DNA from: Legionella cherrii
GTDB taxonomy: Bacteria; Pseudomonadota; Gammaproteobacteria; Legionellales; Legionellaceae
Length of the DNA: 64,000 nt
Direction: 5' to 3'
NCBI RefSeq assembly: GCF_900635815.1
Contig: NZ_LR134173.1
Location: 1,210,001 to 1,274,000 of the forward strand
Positions 53,340-62,758 of this stretch are shown piece by piece. The position numbers and the translations under genes were made by a program. Position 1 is the first letter of the stretch. Each line of letters starts with the position of its first letter. Below the pieces are notes generated by a model that was given only the letters and a program-made list of their open reading frames with translations, ran no database searches and was not told the origin of the DNA.

Positions 53340-53464
53340 AAGCCTGGGTTAGCGCAAACTAATCCGGAATTTTTTTGTCTTCATCTCGAGCCGCTCAAGG
53401 GCGCTCTATGCTATAACACGGTGTTGTGCTGGGCGATTCCTTGGCTTCGCTCGAGATGACGAAG
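53340..53464. repeat. Intergenic palindromic repeat, copy C
   Basis: Between the convergent rnfH and bamE. It begins with AAGCCTGGGTTAGCGCAAAC, like copy B, and contains CTTCATCTCGAG (53379-53390) paired with CTCGAGATGACGAAG (53450-53464; one extra base). The word TCTTCATCTCG also occurs in copy A. Confidence 0.5.
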
Positions 53465-53479
53465 TCTTGATAATATCTA

Positions 53480-53839
53480 TTATTCCTGATTAATGTCTGG
53501 GTGATTGAGTCCGGCTCCGGGTTTAAATTGATCACGTTCTATACGTGTTAGAGTATCGTTGTGGAAATATAAACTTAATGTAGACATGGTTATAGGCCCA
53601 TGACCTCTACGCCAGGTGTATGCATAGTCCCAGCGGTTATTATTAAATGTAGGGCTTAACAGACTGGTACCCATTAGTATGGCAACATCATTCTTGCTCA
53701 TTCCTACTTTAAGTCGGTCTATTCGCGATTGCGGTAATAAGTTTCCCTGCTGTACTACGCGTCGAGATAAGTCAAAGGTGGTACATTGAGTTAGGGTTAA
53801 AGTAAATACAATTCCAAGTAGAAAGATTATTATTCTCAT
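53480..53839 (-). CDS. bamE: Outer membrane assembly lipoprotein BamE
   Basis: BamE supports BamA-BamD in folding outer membrane proteins. 119 aa: signal peptide with lipobox LTQC (Cys19), LPQSRIDRLKVGMSKNDVAILMGTSLLSPTFNNNRWDYAY as the conserved SmpA/OmlA core. Transcribed divergently from fur, with rnfH-ratA on the far side, the same neighbours as in E. coli. Confidence 0.96.
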   Translation of the reverse strand: MRIIIFLLGIVFTLTLTQCTTFDLSRRVVQQGNLLPQSRIDRLKVGMSKNDVAILMGTSLLSPTFNNNRWDYAYTWRRGHGPITMSTLSLYFHNDTLTRIERDQFKPGAGLNHPDINQE

Positions 53840-53926
53840 TTTTTTTGCCTATCGTGAAAAATTTCGCCATAATAACACGTCATTTACTGAAAGACACCTA
53901 AGTTCATAACAGCGAAGAGGGCATTG

Positions 53927-54343
53927 ATGGAAGAAAGCAAGCAACTTAAGAATGCTGGATTAAAAATTACTTTACCACGTTTAAAAGTATTGCAAATATT
54001 GGAACAATCTCCAAATCATCATTTAAGTGCGGAAGGTGTTTATAAGGCCTTATTAGAAACTGGAGAAGATGTAGGCCTTGCTACGGTTTATCGTGTATTA
54101 ACGCAGTTTGAGGCTGCCGGACTCGTTAATCGCCATAATTTTGAAGGAGGACATTCAGTATTTGAATTGAGTCAGGGAGCTCATCACGATCATCTCGTCT
54201 GCATTAAATGCGGCTGTGTTGAGGAATTTGTCGATGAAATCATTGAGCAGAGACAAAAAACTATAGCTGAACGCGCCAATTTTAAGATGACTGATCATGC
54301 ATTAAATATTTATGGGATATGTCCACGCTGTCATTCAGACTGA
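53927..54343 (+). CDS. fur: Ferric uptake regulator Fur
   Basis: Fur is the iron-dependent repressor. 138 aa from the ATG at 53927 with AGAGGG 6 nt upstream; a TTG at 53924 is less well placed. Winged helix with GLATVYRVLTQFEAAGLV, metal site HHDHLVCIKCG and a second CPRC pair at the end. The gap to bamE is 87 nt and no clear Fur box was seen in it. Confidence 0.97.
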   Translation: MEESKQLKNAGLKITLPRLKVLQILEQSPNHHLSAEGVYKALLETGEDVGLATVYRVLTQFEAAGLVNRHNFEGGHSVFELSQGAHHDHLVCIKCGCVEEFVDEIIEQRQKTIAERANFKMTDHALNIYGICPRCHSD

Positions 54344-54358
54344 TAAAGACCTCTGCAG

Positions 54359-55756
54359 TTATTTTTCCTTTTTTCCCAAAAGGAAATAGGTTTTTATTTC
54401 ACCGATCCCTTTCATTTCCACAGTTCCTCGTGGTTCCACAATGAATTCATCTTGAAGCATAAAAGCCATTTTTTCTGAAATATGGATTTTATTAGGAAGA
54501 GAAGATTCTTCTAAACGGCTGGCTAAGTTGACCACATTACCCCATATATCGTAAACAAATTTTTTATGGCCTATTATTCCAGCGATTACCGGACCATATG
54601 TAATGCCAATGCGCAATTGGAGTTTCATTTGATTTTCTTGATTAAAAGTCAGCAATCTTTCCTGGATGGCTAAAGCATAGTTCGCAATGTTGATCGCGTG
54701 TCGTGTTGTTTGTTCCGGAACACCTGATACAGCCATATAGTTATCGCCAATGGTTTTCACTTTTTCTACATAATATTTTTCTGTGAGTTTGTCGAATTCA
54801 GCAAATAAGCGGTTTAAAAGATCAACGGTCTTTTTGGCGCCTAATTGTTCTGTCATTTGGGTAAAATTAATAATATCTGCAAACATCACGCTGGCTTGCG
54901 GGAATTCGTCAGCAATATCCTGCTCTCCCATTTTCAAGCGTGAGGCAATGGATTCTGGCAAGATATTCAATAGCAATAAATCATTTTCCTCATTTACCCT
55001 CGATAATGTTTTTAATGCATGAATAATAAAAAAGAGCATCAGTATTGTTGATAAAAATGAGAGTACGAGTGCCAAAGCGATAATCTTAGACATTTTGGTT
55101 TCAATTTTTTCATTCGTTAAGAAGGTTCGGTCATTAACCAGGGTAAAAAATTCCTGTAAGGGCTGCATCACCTGTAATTTGGCCTTCATATAATCCTCAT
55201 CAAAAAGCATTTGTCTGGCTAATTCGGGATTAGGCTTGTCGATTCCTGATTTATCTTGATGTGTTCCATCAACCAAATTCATCGCTTTAATTTCAGTTTC
55301 TGCAAGTTTATTGCTTTTATTTTCTGCTTCGGTCAATAAGGAAAACTCTTTGAGCGTAAAATGATGTTCTAACATCATTGATGCTAACGATTTTGCTGGA
55401 CCATATGATTGGGGAACATCATTACCAATAACCAAATCCCAGTACAATTCGTCATAATTTACAGGGCGAGGCGAGGTACCGTTGCGTATTGCCAAAGTTT
55501 CATAATAGTAATCACGGTATTTTTTCTCACCTGTTATCACATAAAGACGAGACAACTCAGTTAAATCATCGGAGCTCTGACGGAGCTTATTGGCTAATTT
55601 ATACAATTGATAACGATCGTTTCCATCAATAACTTCTTGAATAGCAATGTACTTTAATACAAATAAACACACGATCAAACTCACAAGCGTGATTGCTAAA
55701 AATAAGAAAAAATAGTTTAAAAGGCGCGTATTTTTAAGATGGAATTTTTTTAGCAC
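54359..55756 (-). CDS. Membrane-bound class III adenylate cyclase
   Basis: 465 aa: membrane segment at about 13-36, a periplasmic helical sensor region up to about 222, second membrane segment 225-247, then a class III cyclase domain. Metal aspartates Asp294 (FADIINFT) and Asp338 (TIGDNY), the adenine-selecting pair Lys334 (EKVKTIGD) and Asp403 (VYDIWGN), and Asn410 and Arg414 (NVVNLASR) are all present, so ATP to cAMP is expected. The signal sensed is unknown. It converges with fur and diverges from the metallo-beta-lactamase-fold gene. Confidence 0.93.
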   Translation of the reverse strand: MLKKFHLKNTRLLNYFFLFLAITLVSLIVCLFVLKYIAIQEVIDGNDRYQLYKLANKLRQSSDDLTELSRLYVITGEKKYRDYYYETLAIRNGTSPRPVNYDELYWDLVIGNDVPQSYGPAKSLASMMLEHHFTLKEFSLLTEAENKSNKLAETEIKAMNLVDGTHQDKSGIDKPNPELARQMLFDEDYMKAKLQVMQPLQEFFTLVNDRTFLTNEKIETKMSKIIALALVLSFLSTILMLFFIIHALKTLSRVNEENDLLLLNILPESIASRLKMGEQDIADEFPQASVMFADIINFTQMTEQLGAKKTVDLLNRLFAEFDKLTEKYYVEKVKTIGDNYMAVSGVPEQTTRHAINIANYALAIQERLLTFNQENQMKLQLRIGITYGPVIAGIIGHKKFVYDIWGNVVNLASRLEESSLPNKIHISEKMAFMLQDEFIVEPRGTVEMKGIGEIKTYFLLGKKEK

Positions 55757-55791
55757 ATATGACTCATGTTCTTTGTCAACTTACTTTGAAG

Positions 55792-55820
55792 AATAGCTCA
55801 TTTATGATCGTTGAGCTATT
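55792..55820. promoter_or_regulatory. Inverted repeat between cyclase and MBL-fold genes
   Basis: A perfect 9-bp inverted repeat, AATAGCTCA (55792-55800) and TGAGCTATT (55812-55820), with an 11-base gap, in the 161-nt region shared by two divergent genes. It could be an operator for both or an RNA hairpin in the leader of one of them. Confidence 0.4.
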
Positions 55821-55917
55821 TCTAATAACTCATTTTAAATGCTATTCTTAGTGAAGAAGATAGTTGTTTTATTAAGGAACTTTAGGACGAGTCTTAACTA
55901 AGTTCAGGGATTATTTA

Positions 55918-56682
55918 ATGAAATTGTTATTTCTAGGGGCTGGCAGCGGTATAGGAACGGATTTTGGAAACTTCCAATCCAATATGTTACTTATAGCCGA
56001 TAGTGGTAAAAAACTATTGATAGATTGTGGCACCGATATTCGTTTTTCATTGACTCACGCTGGATATCGTTCTCAAGATATAGATGCGCTTTACGTTAGC
56101 CATTTGCATGCTGATCACATAGGTGGAATCGAGTGGCTCGCATTTCAACGTAAATTTGCTGCTCAGAATGGAACTCCTCAATTGATTATTCATGAACACT
56201 TGGTGCAGCCATTATGGGAGCATAGTTTAAGTGGGGGTTTGAGAACACTTAATGAAAAAGAAGCAACGTTGAGTGATTATTTTGTGGTTCACATAGTCAA
56301 AGATGGTGAAATTTTCAATTGGGAAGGTTTGAACTTGAGTTTAGTTCAGACAATTCACATCCATTCAAATAAGGAATTGATGCCAAGCTATGGTTTGAAT
56401 ATTGGCCATAAAGGAAAATCATTTTTTATCACTACTGATGCACAATTTACCCCAGATCGTTTCAAAAACTATTTTCGAGACGCCACCGTAATTTTTCATG
56501 ATTGCGAAACATTAGATGTGCCTAGTGGTGTGCATACCCATTTCAATCAATTAGATACTTTGGACCCTAAGATTAAAGCAAAGCTTTGGTTATATCACTA
56601 CAATGATGGCGAGTTACCTGACGCCAAATCTCATGGCTTTGCCGGTTTCGTTCGTCGTGGACAAGAGTTTGATCTTGGTTAA
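55918..56682 (+). CDS. Metallo-beta-lactamase-fold hydrolase
   Basis: 254 aa with metal motif SHLHADHIGG (His62, His64, Asp66, His67), TTDAQF as the likely bridging aspartate and FHDCET, HYNDG nearby. The N-terminus LFLGAGSGIGTDFGNFQSNMLL and overall layout are like RNase Z/PqqB-type phosphodiesterases. The substrate is unknown. Facing the cyclase gene, a cyclic-nucleotide phosphodiesterase is one idea, but there is no direct sequence proof. Confidence 0.82.
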   Translation: MKLLFLGAGSGIGTDFGNFQSNMLLIADSGKKLLIDCGTDIRFSLTHAGYRSQDIDALYVSHLHADHIGGIEWLAFQRKFAAQNGTPQLIIHEHLVQPLWEHSLSGGLRTLNEKEATLSDYFVVHIVKDGEIFNWEGLNLSLVQTIHIHSNKELMPSYGLNIGHKGKSFFITTDAQFTPDRFKNYFRDATVIFHDCETLDVPSGVHTHFNQLDTLDPKIKAKLWLYHYNDGELPDAKSHGFAGFVRRGQEFDLG

Positions 56683-56806
56683 AGCTATCTAAGTCAATTA
56701 AAAAAACATATAATCAAAAACTATGTCATTGCAAAATTATCCTTTAAGATAAAGATCCTTAGGAATTTCTTTTTTTTCAAAGTAATAAGCGGGCACGAGT
56801 ATCAAA

Positions 56807-56820
56807 AAAACTCGAGTTTT
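56807..56820. promoter_or_regulatory. 14-bp palindrome upstream of the RND operon
   Basis: AAAACTCGAGTTTT is a perfect palindrome 68 nt before the start of the RND gene. A TATAAT lies downstream at 56849-56854, so the palindrome is about 28 bp upstream of the -10, in a position suited for a regulator. No local TetR or MarR gene is seen. Confidence 0.4.
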
Positions 56821-56887
56821 ATTCTTAAAGACTAATTCATTTCATTGATATAATGACTTACTGTTTCAATCGGGGATATGGATATTT

Positions 56888-59800
56888 ATGTGGATTGTAT
56901 GGATTGCACTTTCGCGACCTTACACGTTTATTGTAATGGCTCTAATGCTTCTCATTATTGGGCCTTTGGCAATAATGCGTACTCCTACAGATATTTTCCC
57001 TGACATCAATATCCCCGTTGTGAGTGTGGTATGGAATTACACCGGCTTGCCTCCCGATGAAATGGGTAACCGCATTACGAGTGTGTTTGAACGTGCTGTA
57101 ACTACTACAGTCAATGATATCGAGCATATTGAATCGGAATCACTGATTGGCGTCAGCGTCATCAAATTATTCTTTCAACACGGTGTTAATATTGATGTCG
57201 CTCTAAGCCAGGTCACGGCAATCTCTCAAACCATACTACGCAATTTGCCGCCAGGGACGTTACCCCCCTTAGTCTTAAGCTATAAAGCATCAACCGTTCC
57301 GGTCTTACAACTGGTGCTTTCGAGTGCGACCATCCCAGAACAAAAATTAAATGATTTGGGCAATAATTTTCTTCGTACGCAACTGGCAACCGTACAAGGA
57401 GCGGCAGTTCCATATCCTTATGGAGGTAAAATTCGGCAAATACAAGTCGATTTAGATTTACAGGCCATGCAAACCTATGGTGTCTCGGCACAAGACATTA
57501 ATAGCGCAATTCTTGCCCAAAACCTAATTATACCCTCAGGAACACAGAAAATTGGTGAATATGAGTATATTGTCAAATTAAATGGCAGTCCGCTTTCAGC
57601 TGTTGAATTAAATGATGTGCCTGTTAAATCAACGCCCGGTCGAGTGTTATATATTCGTGATGTGGCTCATGTACGTGATGGATTCGCGCCGCAAACCAAT
57701 ATCGTAAGGGTCGATGGAAAGCGAGCGGTCATGATGTCGATACAAAAAACTGGAAATGCGTCCACTTTAGATATTGTACATCGGGTAAAGGCTTTATTGC
57801 CTAAAGTGAAGGACATGCTTCCGGAAGGACTTAATTTATCAAATTTTGCGGATCAATCCATTTTTGTCACGGCAGCCATTCGTGGGGTTATTGTTGAGGG
57901 AGTCATCGCTGCAGCATTAACGGGTCTTATGATTTTACTTTTTTTAGGAAGTCTGCGTAGCACCTTTATTATTACCTTGTCTATTCCACTATCCATCATT
58001 GCATCGATTACTGTCCTTTCAGCTTTAGGCGAGACGATTAATATTATGACCTTAGGAGGGTTAGCTCTTGCTGTGGGTATTTTAGTTGATGATGCGACCG
58101 TTGCAATCGAGAACATTAACTGGAATTTAGAGCAAGGGAAAGAAGTAGAACAGGCTATTCTTGATGGTGCGAAACAAATCGCCATACCTGCGCTGGTATC
58201 AACCTTATGTATTTGTATTGTTTTTGTACCTATGTTTTTTTTAGGGGGTGTTGCTCAATACTTATTCGTACCTTTAGCAGAGGCGGTAATTTTTGCTATG
58301 CTGATGTCTTATGTGTTATCACGCACACTTGTAGCTACGCTCGCAAAATATTGGTTACACAAACATGAACTGATGGGCGAGGAGAAAAATAAAAGCCGCA
58401 TGGCTCGTTTGCATGCACAATTCGAAGACAAATTTACACTGCTCCGTTCCCGTTATTCCGAATCATTATCATGGGTATTAGACAATGCTAAAATTTTTAT
58501 TCCTTGTTTTTTAGCTTTTGTTGGTGTTTCCATATTATTACTCTGGCCATGGCTTGGTTCAAATTTTTTCCCCAGCGTGGATGCAGGACAAATTAAATTA
58601 CATATTAGTGCTCCAACAGGGACGCGAGTAGAAGAAACCGCACGACTTGTTGATAATATTGATACAGTGATCCGGCAGGTTATACCTCCTAAGGATTTGG
58701 GAAGTATTGTTGATAATATTGGTTTGCCTGTGAGTGGTATTAATTTATCGTACAGTAATTCAGCAACAAATGGTCCGGAAGATGCCGATATCTTAATTTC
58801 TCTGAAAGATGGACATCGCCCAAGCCCAGGTTATGTTCACCAGTTGAGATCTGTTTTAAGAGAACGTTTTCCCCAAGTGACTTTTGCATTTTTACCGGCT
58901 GATATTGTAAATCAAATCATCAATTTTGGTTTGCCATCACCAATTGATATTCAGGTTATCGGCTTAAAAAAAGAGGAAAATGCTCATCATGCGAATCAAT
59001 TGATGAGTCAGTTGAAACGAGTTCCTGGCCTTACTGATGTACGAATAAGACAGGCCAATAACTATCCTGAATTTTTTGTAGACGTCGACCGCAGTTTGGC
59101 AAATGAACTTGGGTTTACTCAATTCAATGTTGCTTCTGACTTATTAATTACTTTATCTGGTAGTTTTCAGACAACCCCTACATTTTGGTTGGATCCTAAA
59201 AACGGTGTTTCTTATCCTATTGTGACGCAAGCACCACAATATGCAATGACTTCGTTAAATGATTTGCTCAATATACCAATCGGAAGTTTGACCACACCGA
59301 GCCAAGCACAAATTTTAGGTTCTTTTGCCACTTTGAAACGTACTTGGACCTCTGTGGTTGAGTCTCATTATAATGTTCAACCAGTGATTGATATTTTTGC
59401 TTCGATACAAGACAGGGATTTAGGCTCGGTGACAAAAGATATCGAGAAAATTATTCACGATACAAAAAAAGATTTGCCTAAAGGATCATCTGTAGCGATA
59501 CGTGGACAAATTGATACCAAAGAAAATGCGTTCAATGGATTATATTGGGGATTAGCATTTTCAATCTTGTTAGTTTATTTATTGATTGTTATTAACTTTC
59601 AATCTTGGACTGATCCTTTTATTATTATTACTGCATTGCCTGCCGCGATTGCTGGAATTGCTTGGATGCTATTTATTACTCATACGGCATTAAGTGTACC
59701 TGCTTTAACGGGAGCAATTATGTGCATGGGGGTTGCAACAGCAAATAGTATTCTTATTATCAGTTTTGCTCGTGATCATCTTGCGGTTGAAAATGATCCA

Positions 59801-60052
59801 ATGAAAGCAGCCCTTGAAGCAGGAAAAACGCGTTTACGACCGGTAATGATGACTGCGCTAGCGATGATAATTGGTATGTTTCCCATGGCGCTGGGGCTTG
59901 GGGATGGTGGTGAACAGAATGCTCCTTTAGGACGGGCAGTCATTGGAGGGTTATCTTTTGCGACGGTAGCAACACTCTTTTTTGTCCCTGCGGTTTTTTA
60001 TGTCATTCATGAACGCAAATTGAAGAAAAAGCAAAGGAAGGATCATGCTTAA
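56888..60052 (+). CDS. RND efflux transporter, inner membrane pump
   Basis: 1054-aa AcrB-type transporter with the expected 12 membrane segments and two large periplasmic loops. Proton-relay aspartates Asp401-Asp402 are in GILVDDATVAIEN of TM4. PTDIFPDINIPVVSVVW at the N-terminus is typical of the AcrB/HAE superfamily, but the exact substrate class (drugs, lipids or other) cannot be read from sequence. It is first in an operon with the adaptor and outer membrane genes; its stop overlaps the adaptor start by 8 nt. Confidence 0.95.
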   Translation: MWIVWIALSRPYTFIVMALMLLIIGPLAIMRTPTDIFPDINIPVVSVVWNYTGLPPDEMGNRITSVFERAVTTTVNDIEHIESESLIGVSVIKLFFQHGVNIDVALSQVTAISQTILRNLPPGTLPPLVLSYKASTVPVLQLVLSSATIPEQKLNDLGNNFLRTQLATVQGAAVPYPYGGKIRQIQVDLDLQAMQTYGVSAQDINSAILAQNLIIPSGTQKIGEYEYIVKLNGSPLSAVELNDVPVKSTPGRVLYIRDVAHVRDGFAPQTNIVRVDGKRAVMMSIQKTGNASTLDIVHRVKALLPKVKDMLPEGLNLSNFADQSIFVTAAIRGVIVEGVIAAALTGLMILLFLGSLRSTFIITLSIPLSIIASITVLSALGETINIMTLGGLALAVGILVDDATVAIENINWNLEQGKEVEQAILDGAKQIAIPALVSTLCICIVFVPMFFLGGVAQYLFVPLAEAVIFAMLMSYVLSRTLVATLAKYWLHKHELMGEEKNKSRMARLHAQFEDKFTLLRSRYSESLSWVLDNAKIFIPCFLAFVGVSILLLWPWLGSNFFPSVDAGQIKLHISAPTGTRVEETARLVDNIDTVIRQVIPPKDLGSIVDNIGLPVSGINLSYSNSATNGPEDADILISLKDGHRPSPGYVHQLRSVLRERFPQVTFAFLPADIVNQIINFGLPSPIDIQVIGLKKEENAHHANQLMSQLKRVPGLTDVRIRQANNYPEFFVDVDRSLANELGFTQFNVASDLLITLSGSFQTTPTFWLDPKNGVSYPIVTQAPQYAMTSLNDLLNIPIGSLTTPSQAQILGSFATLKRTWTSVVESHYNVQPVIDIFASIQDRDLGSVTKDIEKIIHDTKKDLPKGSSVAIRGQIDTKENAFNGLYWGLAFSILLVYLLIVINFQSWTDPFIIITALPAAIAGIAWMLFITHTALSVPALTGAIMCMGVATANSILIISFARDHLAVENDPMKAALEAGKTRLRPVMMTALAMIIGMFPMALGLGDGGEQNAPLGRAVIGGLSFATVATLFFVPAVFYVIHERKLKKKQRKDHA

Positions 60053-61190
60053 AACGATCAAGTCGCAGATACAGAACCACCAACATAAACGACTTATTTT
60101 GGCGCTTACTGTTTTTTTATTCATTCTCTTAGTGCTCATTGTTTTACGTGTTTATGCCGCGATAAGCTTGCGCAATGAGACACTTGCAGATGCAGTTCCT
60201 GTCGTTCGGGTGATGAAAGCAAAACAAGAAAAAGGATTTGATAAAATTATATTGCCCGGTAATGTTCAGGCCTGGCATGAATCACCTATTTTTGCCCGGA
60301 CTAATGGCTATGTAAAAAAATGGTATGTCGATATTGGCAGTCGGGTAAAAAAAGGGGATTTGCTAGCTGTCATTGAAACCCCAGAACTTGATGCACAGGA
60401 ACGCCAGGCAAGGGCAGATTTAAATACAGCAATTGCTAATAATCAACTGGCACAGATTACAGCAAAACGTTGGCTTAATTTATTAAAAACGGAATCTGTT
60501 TCCCAACAGGAAACGGATGAAAAGGTGAGCACCGCTGCAGCTCTTGAGGCCGCGATGCATTCGGCGAAGGCTAATTTGCAACGATTACAAGAGTTAGTAG
60601 GCTTTGAACAGGTTATCGCGCCTTTTGATGGGGTCATCACGGATCGTGCTACGGACATCGGTGATTTGATTGATGCAGGGAGTAGTTCAACCGCACGACC
60701 ATTATTTCGTATTGCGCAAACAAGCCCTTTGCGAATTTACGTCAAAATTCCCCAGTATTATTCAGCACGTATCAAACCTGATATGACAGTCAAACTGCAT
60801 TTTGCAGAGCATCCTAAACAGGTTTTTCCAGCAAAATTATATGAAACAGCACACGCTATTGACCCTAAGACGCGAACGTTACTCGCTCAATTTATTTCCC
60901 CAAATAAACAGGGGGAATTATTACCTGGTGGTTATACCGAAGTATGGTTTACTTTACCCGTTCCTCCTAAGACAGTGATTTTGCCAGTTAATACCTTGCT
61001 CTTTCGTGCACAGGGATTACAAGTAGCTGCTTTAGGTAAAGACAATAAAATAGTTTTGAAATCAGTAACAATTCGACGTGATTTTGGTGCCACAGTTGAA
61101 ATTGCTACTGGGGTATCGCCAGGTGACCGAATTGTGATTAATCCTCCTGATTCTATTATCAACGGCGAAGTAGTGCGAGTTGTTTCATGA
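60045..61190 (+). CDS. RND periplasmic adaptor (membrane fusion protein)
   Basis: 381 aa, HlyD/AcrA family. N-terminal membrane segment about 16-38, lipoyl half (VKKWYVDIGSRVKKGDLLAVIETPELD), helical hairpin about 120-180, second lipoyl half (FEQVIAPFDGVITDRATDIGDLI), then barrel domain. It joins the pump at 56888 to the outer membrane channel. There is no lipobox, so the N-terminal helix is the anchor. Confidence 0.94.
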   Translation: MLKTIKSQIQNHQHKRLILALTVFLFILLVLIVLRVYAAISLRNETLADAVPVVRVMKAKQEKGFDKIILPGNVQAWHESPIFARTNGYVKKWYVDIGSRVKKGDLLAVIETPELDAQERQARADLNTAIANNQLAQITAKRWLNLLKTESVSQQETDEKVSTAAALEAAMHSAKANLQRLQELVGFEQVIAPFDGVITDRATDIGDLIDAGSSSTARPLFRIAQTSPLRIYVKIPQYYSARIKPDMTVKLHFAEHPKQVFPAKLYETAHAIDPKTRTLLAQFISPNKQGELLPGGYTEVWFTLPVPPKTVILPVNTLLFRAQGLQVAALGKDNKIVLKSVTIRRDFGATVEIATGVSPGDRIVINPPDSIINGEVVRVVS

Positions 61191-62650
61191 AAAAGTTGAT
61201 CAGTGCCGGGGTTCTCCTTTTTGCATTGGTGGGTTGTTCTTTAGCTCCCCCCTATCATCGCCCAGCGATGCCAATCCCTGAACAGTTTAAGGAACCTGGA
61301 AAATGGTTGAAAATTAAATCAGCCCCCCAAATTGTTGCTCCTGATGCATGGTGGTTGGCCTTTCACGATCCGGTGTTAAATGATTTGGAACAACAGCTGA
61401 GTGTGGCAAACCAAGATTTGAAATTAGCCTATGCCCATTTTCAGGAGGCGATTTCATTGGTTCAAGTTGCCCGTTCGTATTTTTTTCCAACTATTCAAGG
61501 ATTATTCAATGCGGATAGACAACAAAATTCACGAACCGTTGCAAATCCTCCAGCGACTCCAGTATTTAATCAATTTTTATTAGGTGGTTTTCTTAGTTAT
61601 GAGCTGGATGCATGGGGTAGTGTTCGCAACACAGTCATCGCCAATGAAAGTAATGCCAAGGCAAGTGCTGCGGATATGGCTTCGATTCGATTAAGTTTAC
61701 AAGCCGCTCTTGCCACCAATTATTTGGCTTTAAGGGGAAGTGATGAGGCACAACGAATTTTAGACACCACCGTTGTTGCTTATCAAAAAGCCCTTTATTT
61801 AACCAAAAAACGTTATCAAGGTGGGGCGGCACCTATATCTGATGTAGACGAAGCTGAAACTCAGCTTGAGAATGCCAAAACAATGGCTGCCGACATGCGC
61901 TTACAGCGAGCTCAGCTTGAACATGCGATTGCGGTATTAGTTGGAGAAATACCGAGTAATTTTTCATTGGCCCCTGCAAAATCACCCAGGGTTTTCTTAG
62001 CAATAGCCCCTAATTTACCTTCAACTATTTTAGATAGAAGACCTGATATCGTAGCTGCTGAATCTCGAGTTATTGCTGCAAATGCAAATATTGGCGTAGC
62101 CCGCGCTGCTTTTTTTCCTGTGATTGATTTAACCGGCAGTGGCGGTTTTCAAAGCAGGAGCTTATCCAATCTCATTTCGAAACCCAGTCTTTTTTGGTCG
62201 CTCGGCCCTTTGAGTTTATTATCCTTAACTCAACCTGTAGCTGAAGTGACTCTTTTTGATGGGGGACGATTGCGAGGTCTACTAAATCAAGCTAAAGCAC
62301 AATATTTCGAAACAGTAGCTACTTACCGACAAACTGTATTAACTGCATTTCAGGAAGTGGAGGATAATCTGGTTGCAATCAATCAGCTTGATAAGGAGTA
62401 TCAAAGTCAAAAAGCAGCGGCTCGTGCAGCCAAGCGAGCATGGGATCAGGAATTGTATCGATATAAAGGCGGTCTTGTTACTTTTCTGCAGGTGGTGGTG
62501 GTTGAAAATGCCGCATTACAATCAAAACTTTCATTAGTAAACATTTATACGCGCCGACAAATTGCCAGTATTCAGTTAATTAAAGCTTTAGGTGGGGGGG
62601 CTTTAGAGCTGGGAAAGAAGGGCGCGGCAATCGATAAAGGCAAGAAATAA
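61187..62650 (+). CDS. Outer membrane efflux lipoprotein, NodT family
   Basis: 487 aa, TolC-like channel. Signal peptide with lipobox ALVGC (Cys17), AWWLAFHDPVLNDLEQQLSVANQDL, and the family motif LDRRPDIVAAESRVIAANANIGVARAAFFP. The ATG overlaps the adaptor stop by 4 nt. Completes the tripartite efflux system. Confidence 0.95.
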   Translation: MKKLISAGVLLFALVGCSLAPPYHRPAMPIPEQFKEPGKWLKIKSAPQIVAPDAWWLAFHDPVLNDLEQQLSVANQDLKLAYAHFQEAISLVQVARSYFFPTIQGLFNADRQQNSRTVANPPATPVFNQFLLGGFLSYELDAWGSVRNTVIANESNAKASAADMASIRLSLQAALATNYLALRGSDEAQRILDTTVVAYQKALYLTKKRYQGGAAPISDVDEAETQLENAKTMAADMRLQRAQLEHAIAVLVGEIPSNFSLAPAKSPRVFLAIAPNLPSTILDRRPDIVAAESRVIAANANIGVARAAFFPVIDLTGSGGFQSRSLSNLISKPSLFWSLGPLSLLSLTQPVAEVTLFDGGRLRGLLNQAKAQYFETVATYRQTVLTAFQEVEDNLVAINQLDKEYQSQKAAARAAKRAWDQELYRYKGGLVTFLQVVVVENAALQSKLSLVNIYTRRQIASIQLIKALGGGALELGKKGAAIDKGKK

Positions 62651-62711
62651 TCCAAATCCAGGCAATTCTTAGTACTTGATGCGAATCACAAGTTGGTGGT
62701 CAGACAAGGGG

Positions 62712-62735
62712 AGGCTGGGCCTAACAGCCCAGCCT
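62712..62735. terminator. Hairpin between convergent genes
   Basis: A perfect 9-bp stem, AGGCTGGGC (62712-62720), loop CTAACA, GCCCAGCCT (62727-62735). It lies between the efflux operon and a convergent gene and can act on both strands, though T-runs are short. Confidence 0.55.
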
Positions 62736-62758
62736 GTATTTGCAATAACGTAGCCGTA

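Noticed and set aside
53840..53926. Fur box controlling fur or bamE
   Set aside because: No stretch in the gap matches the GATAATGATAATCATTATC pattern well enough.
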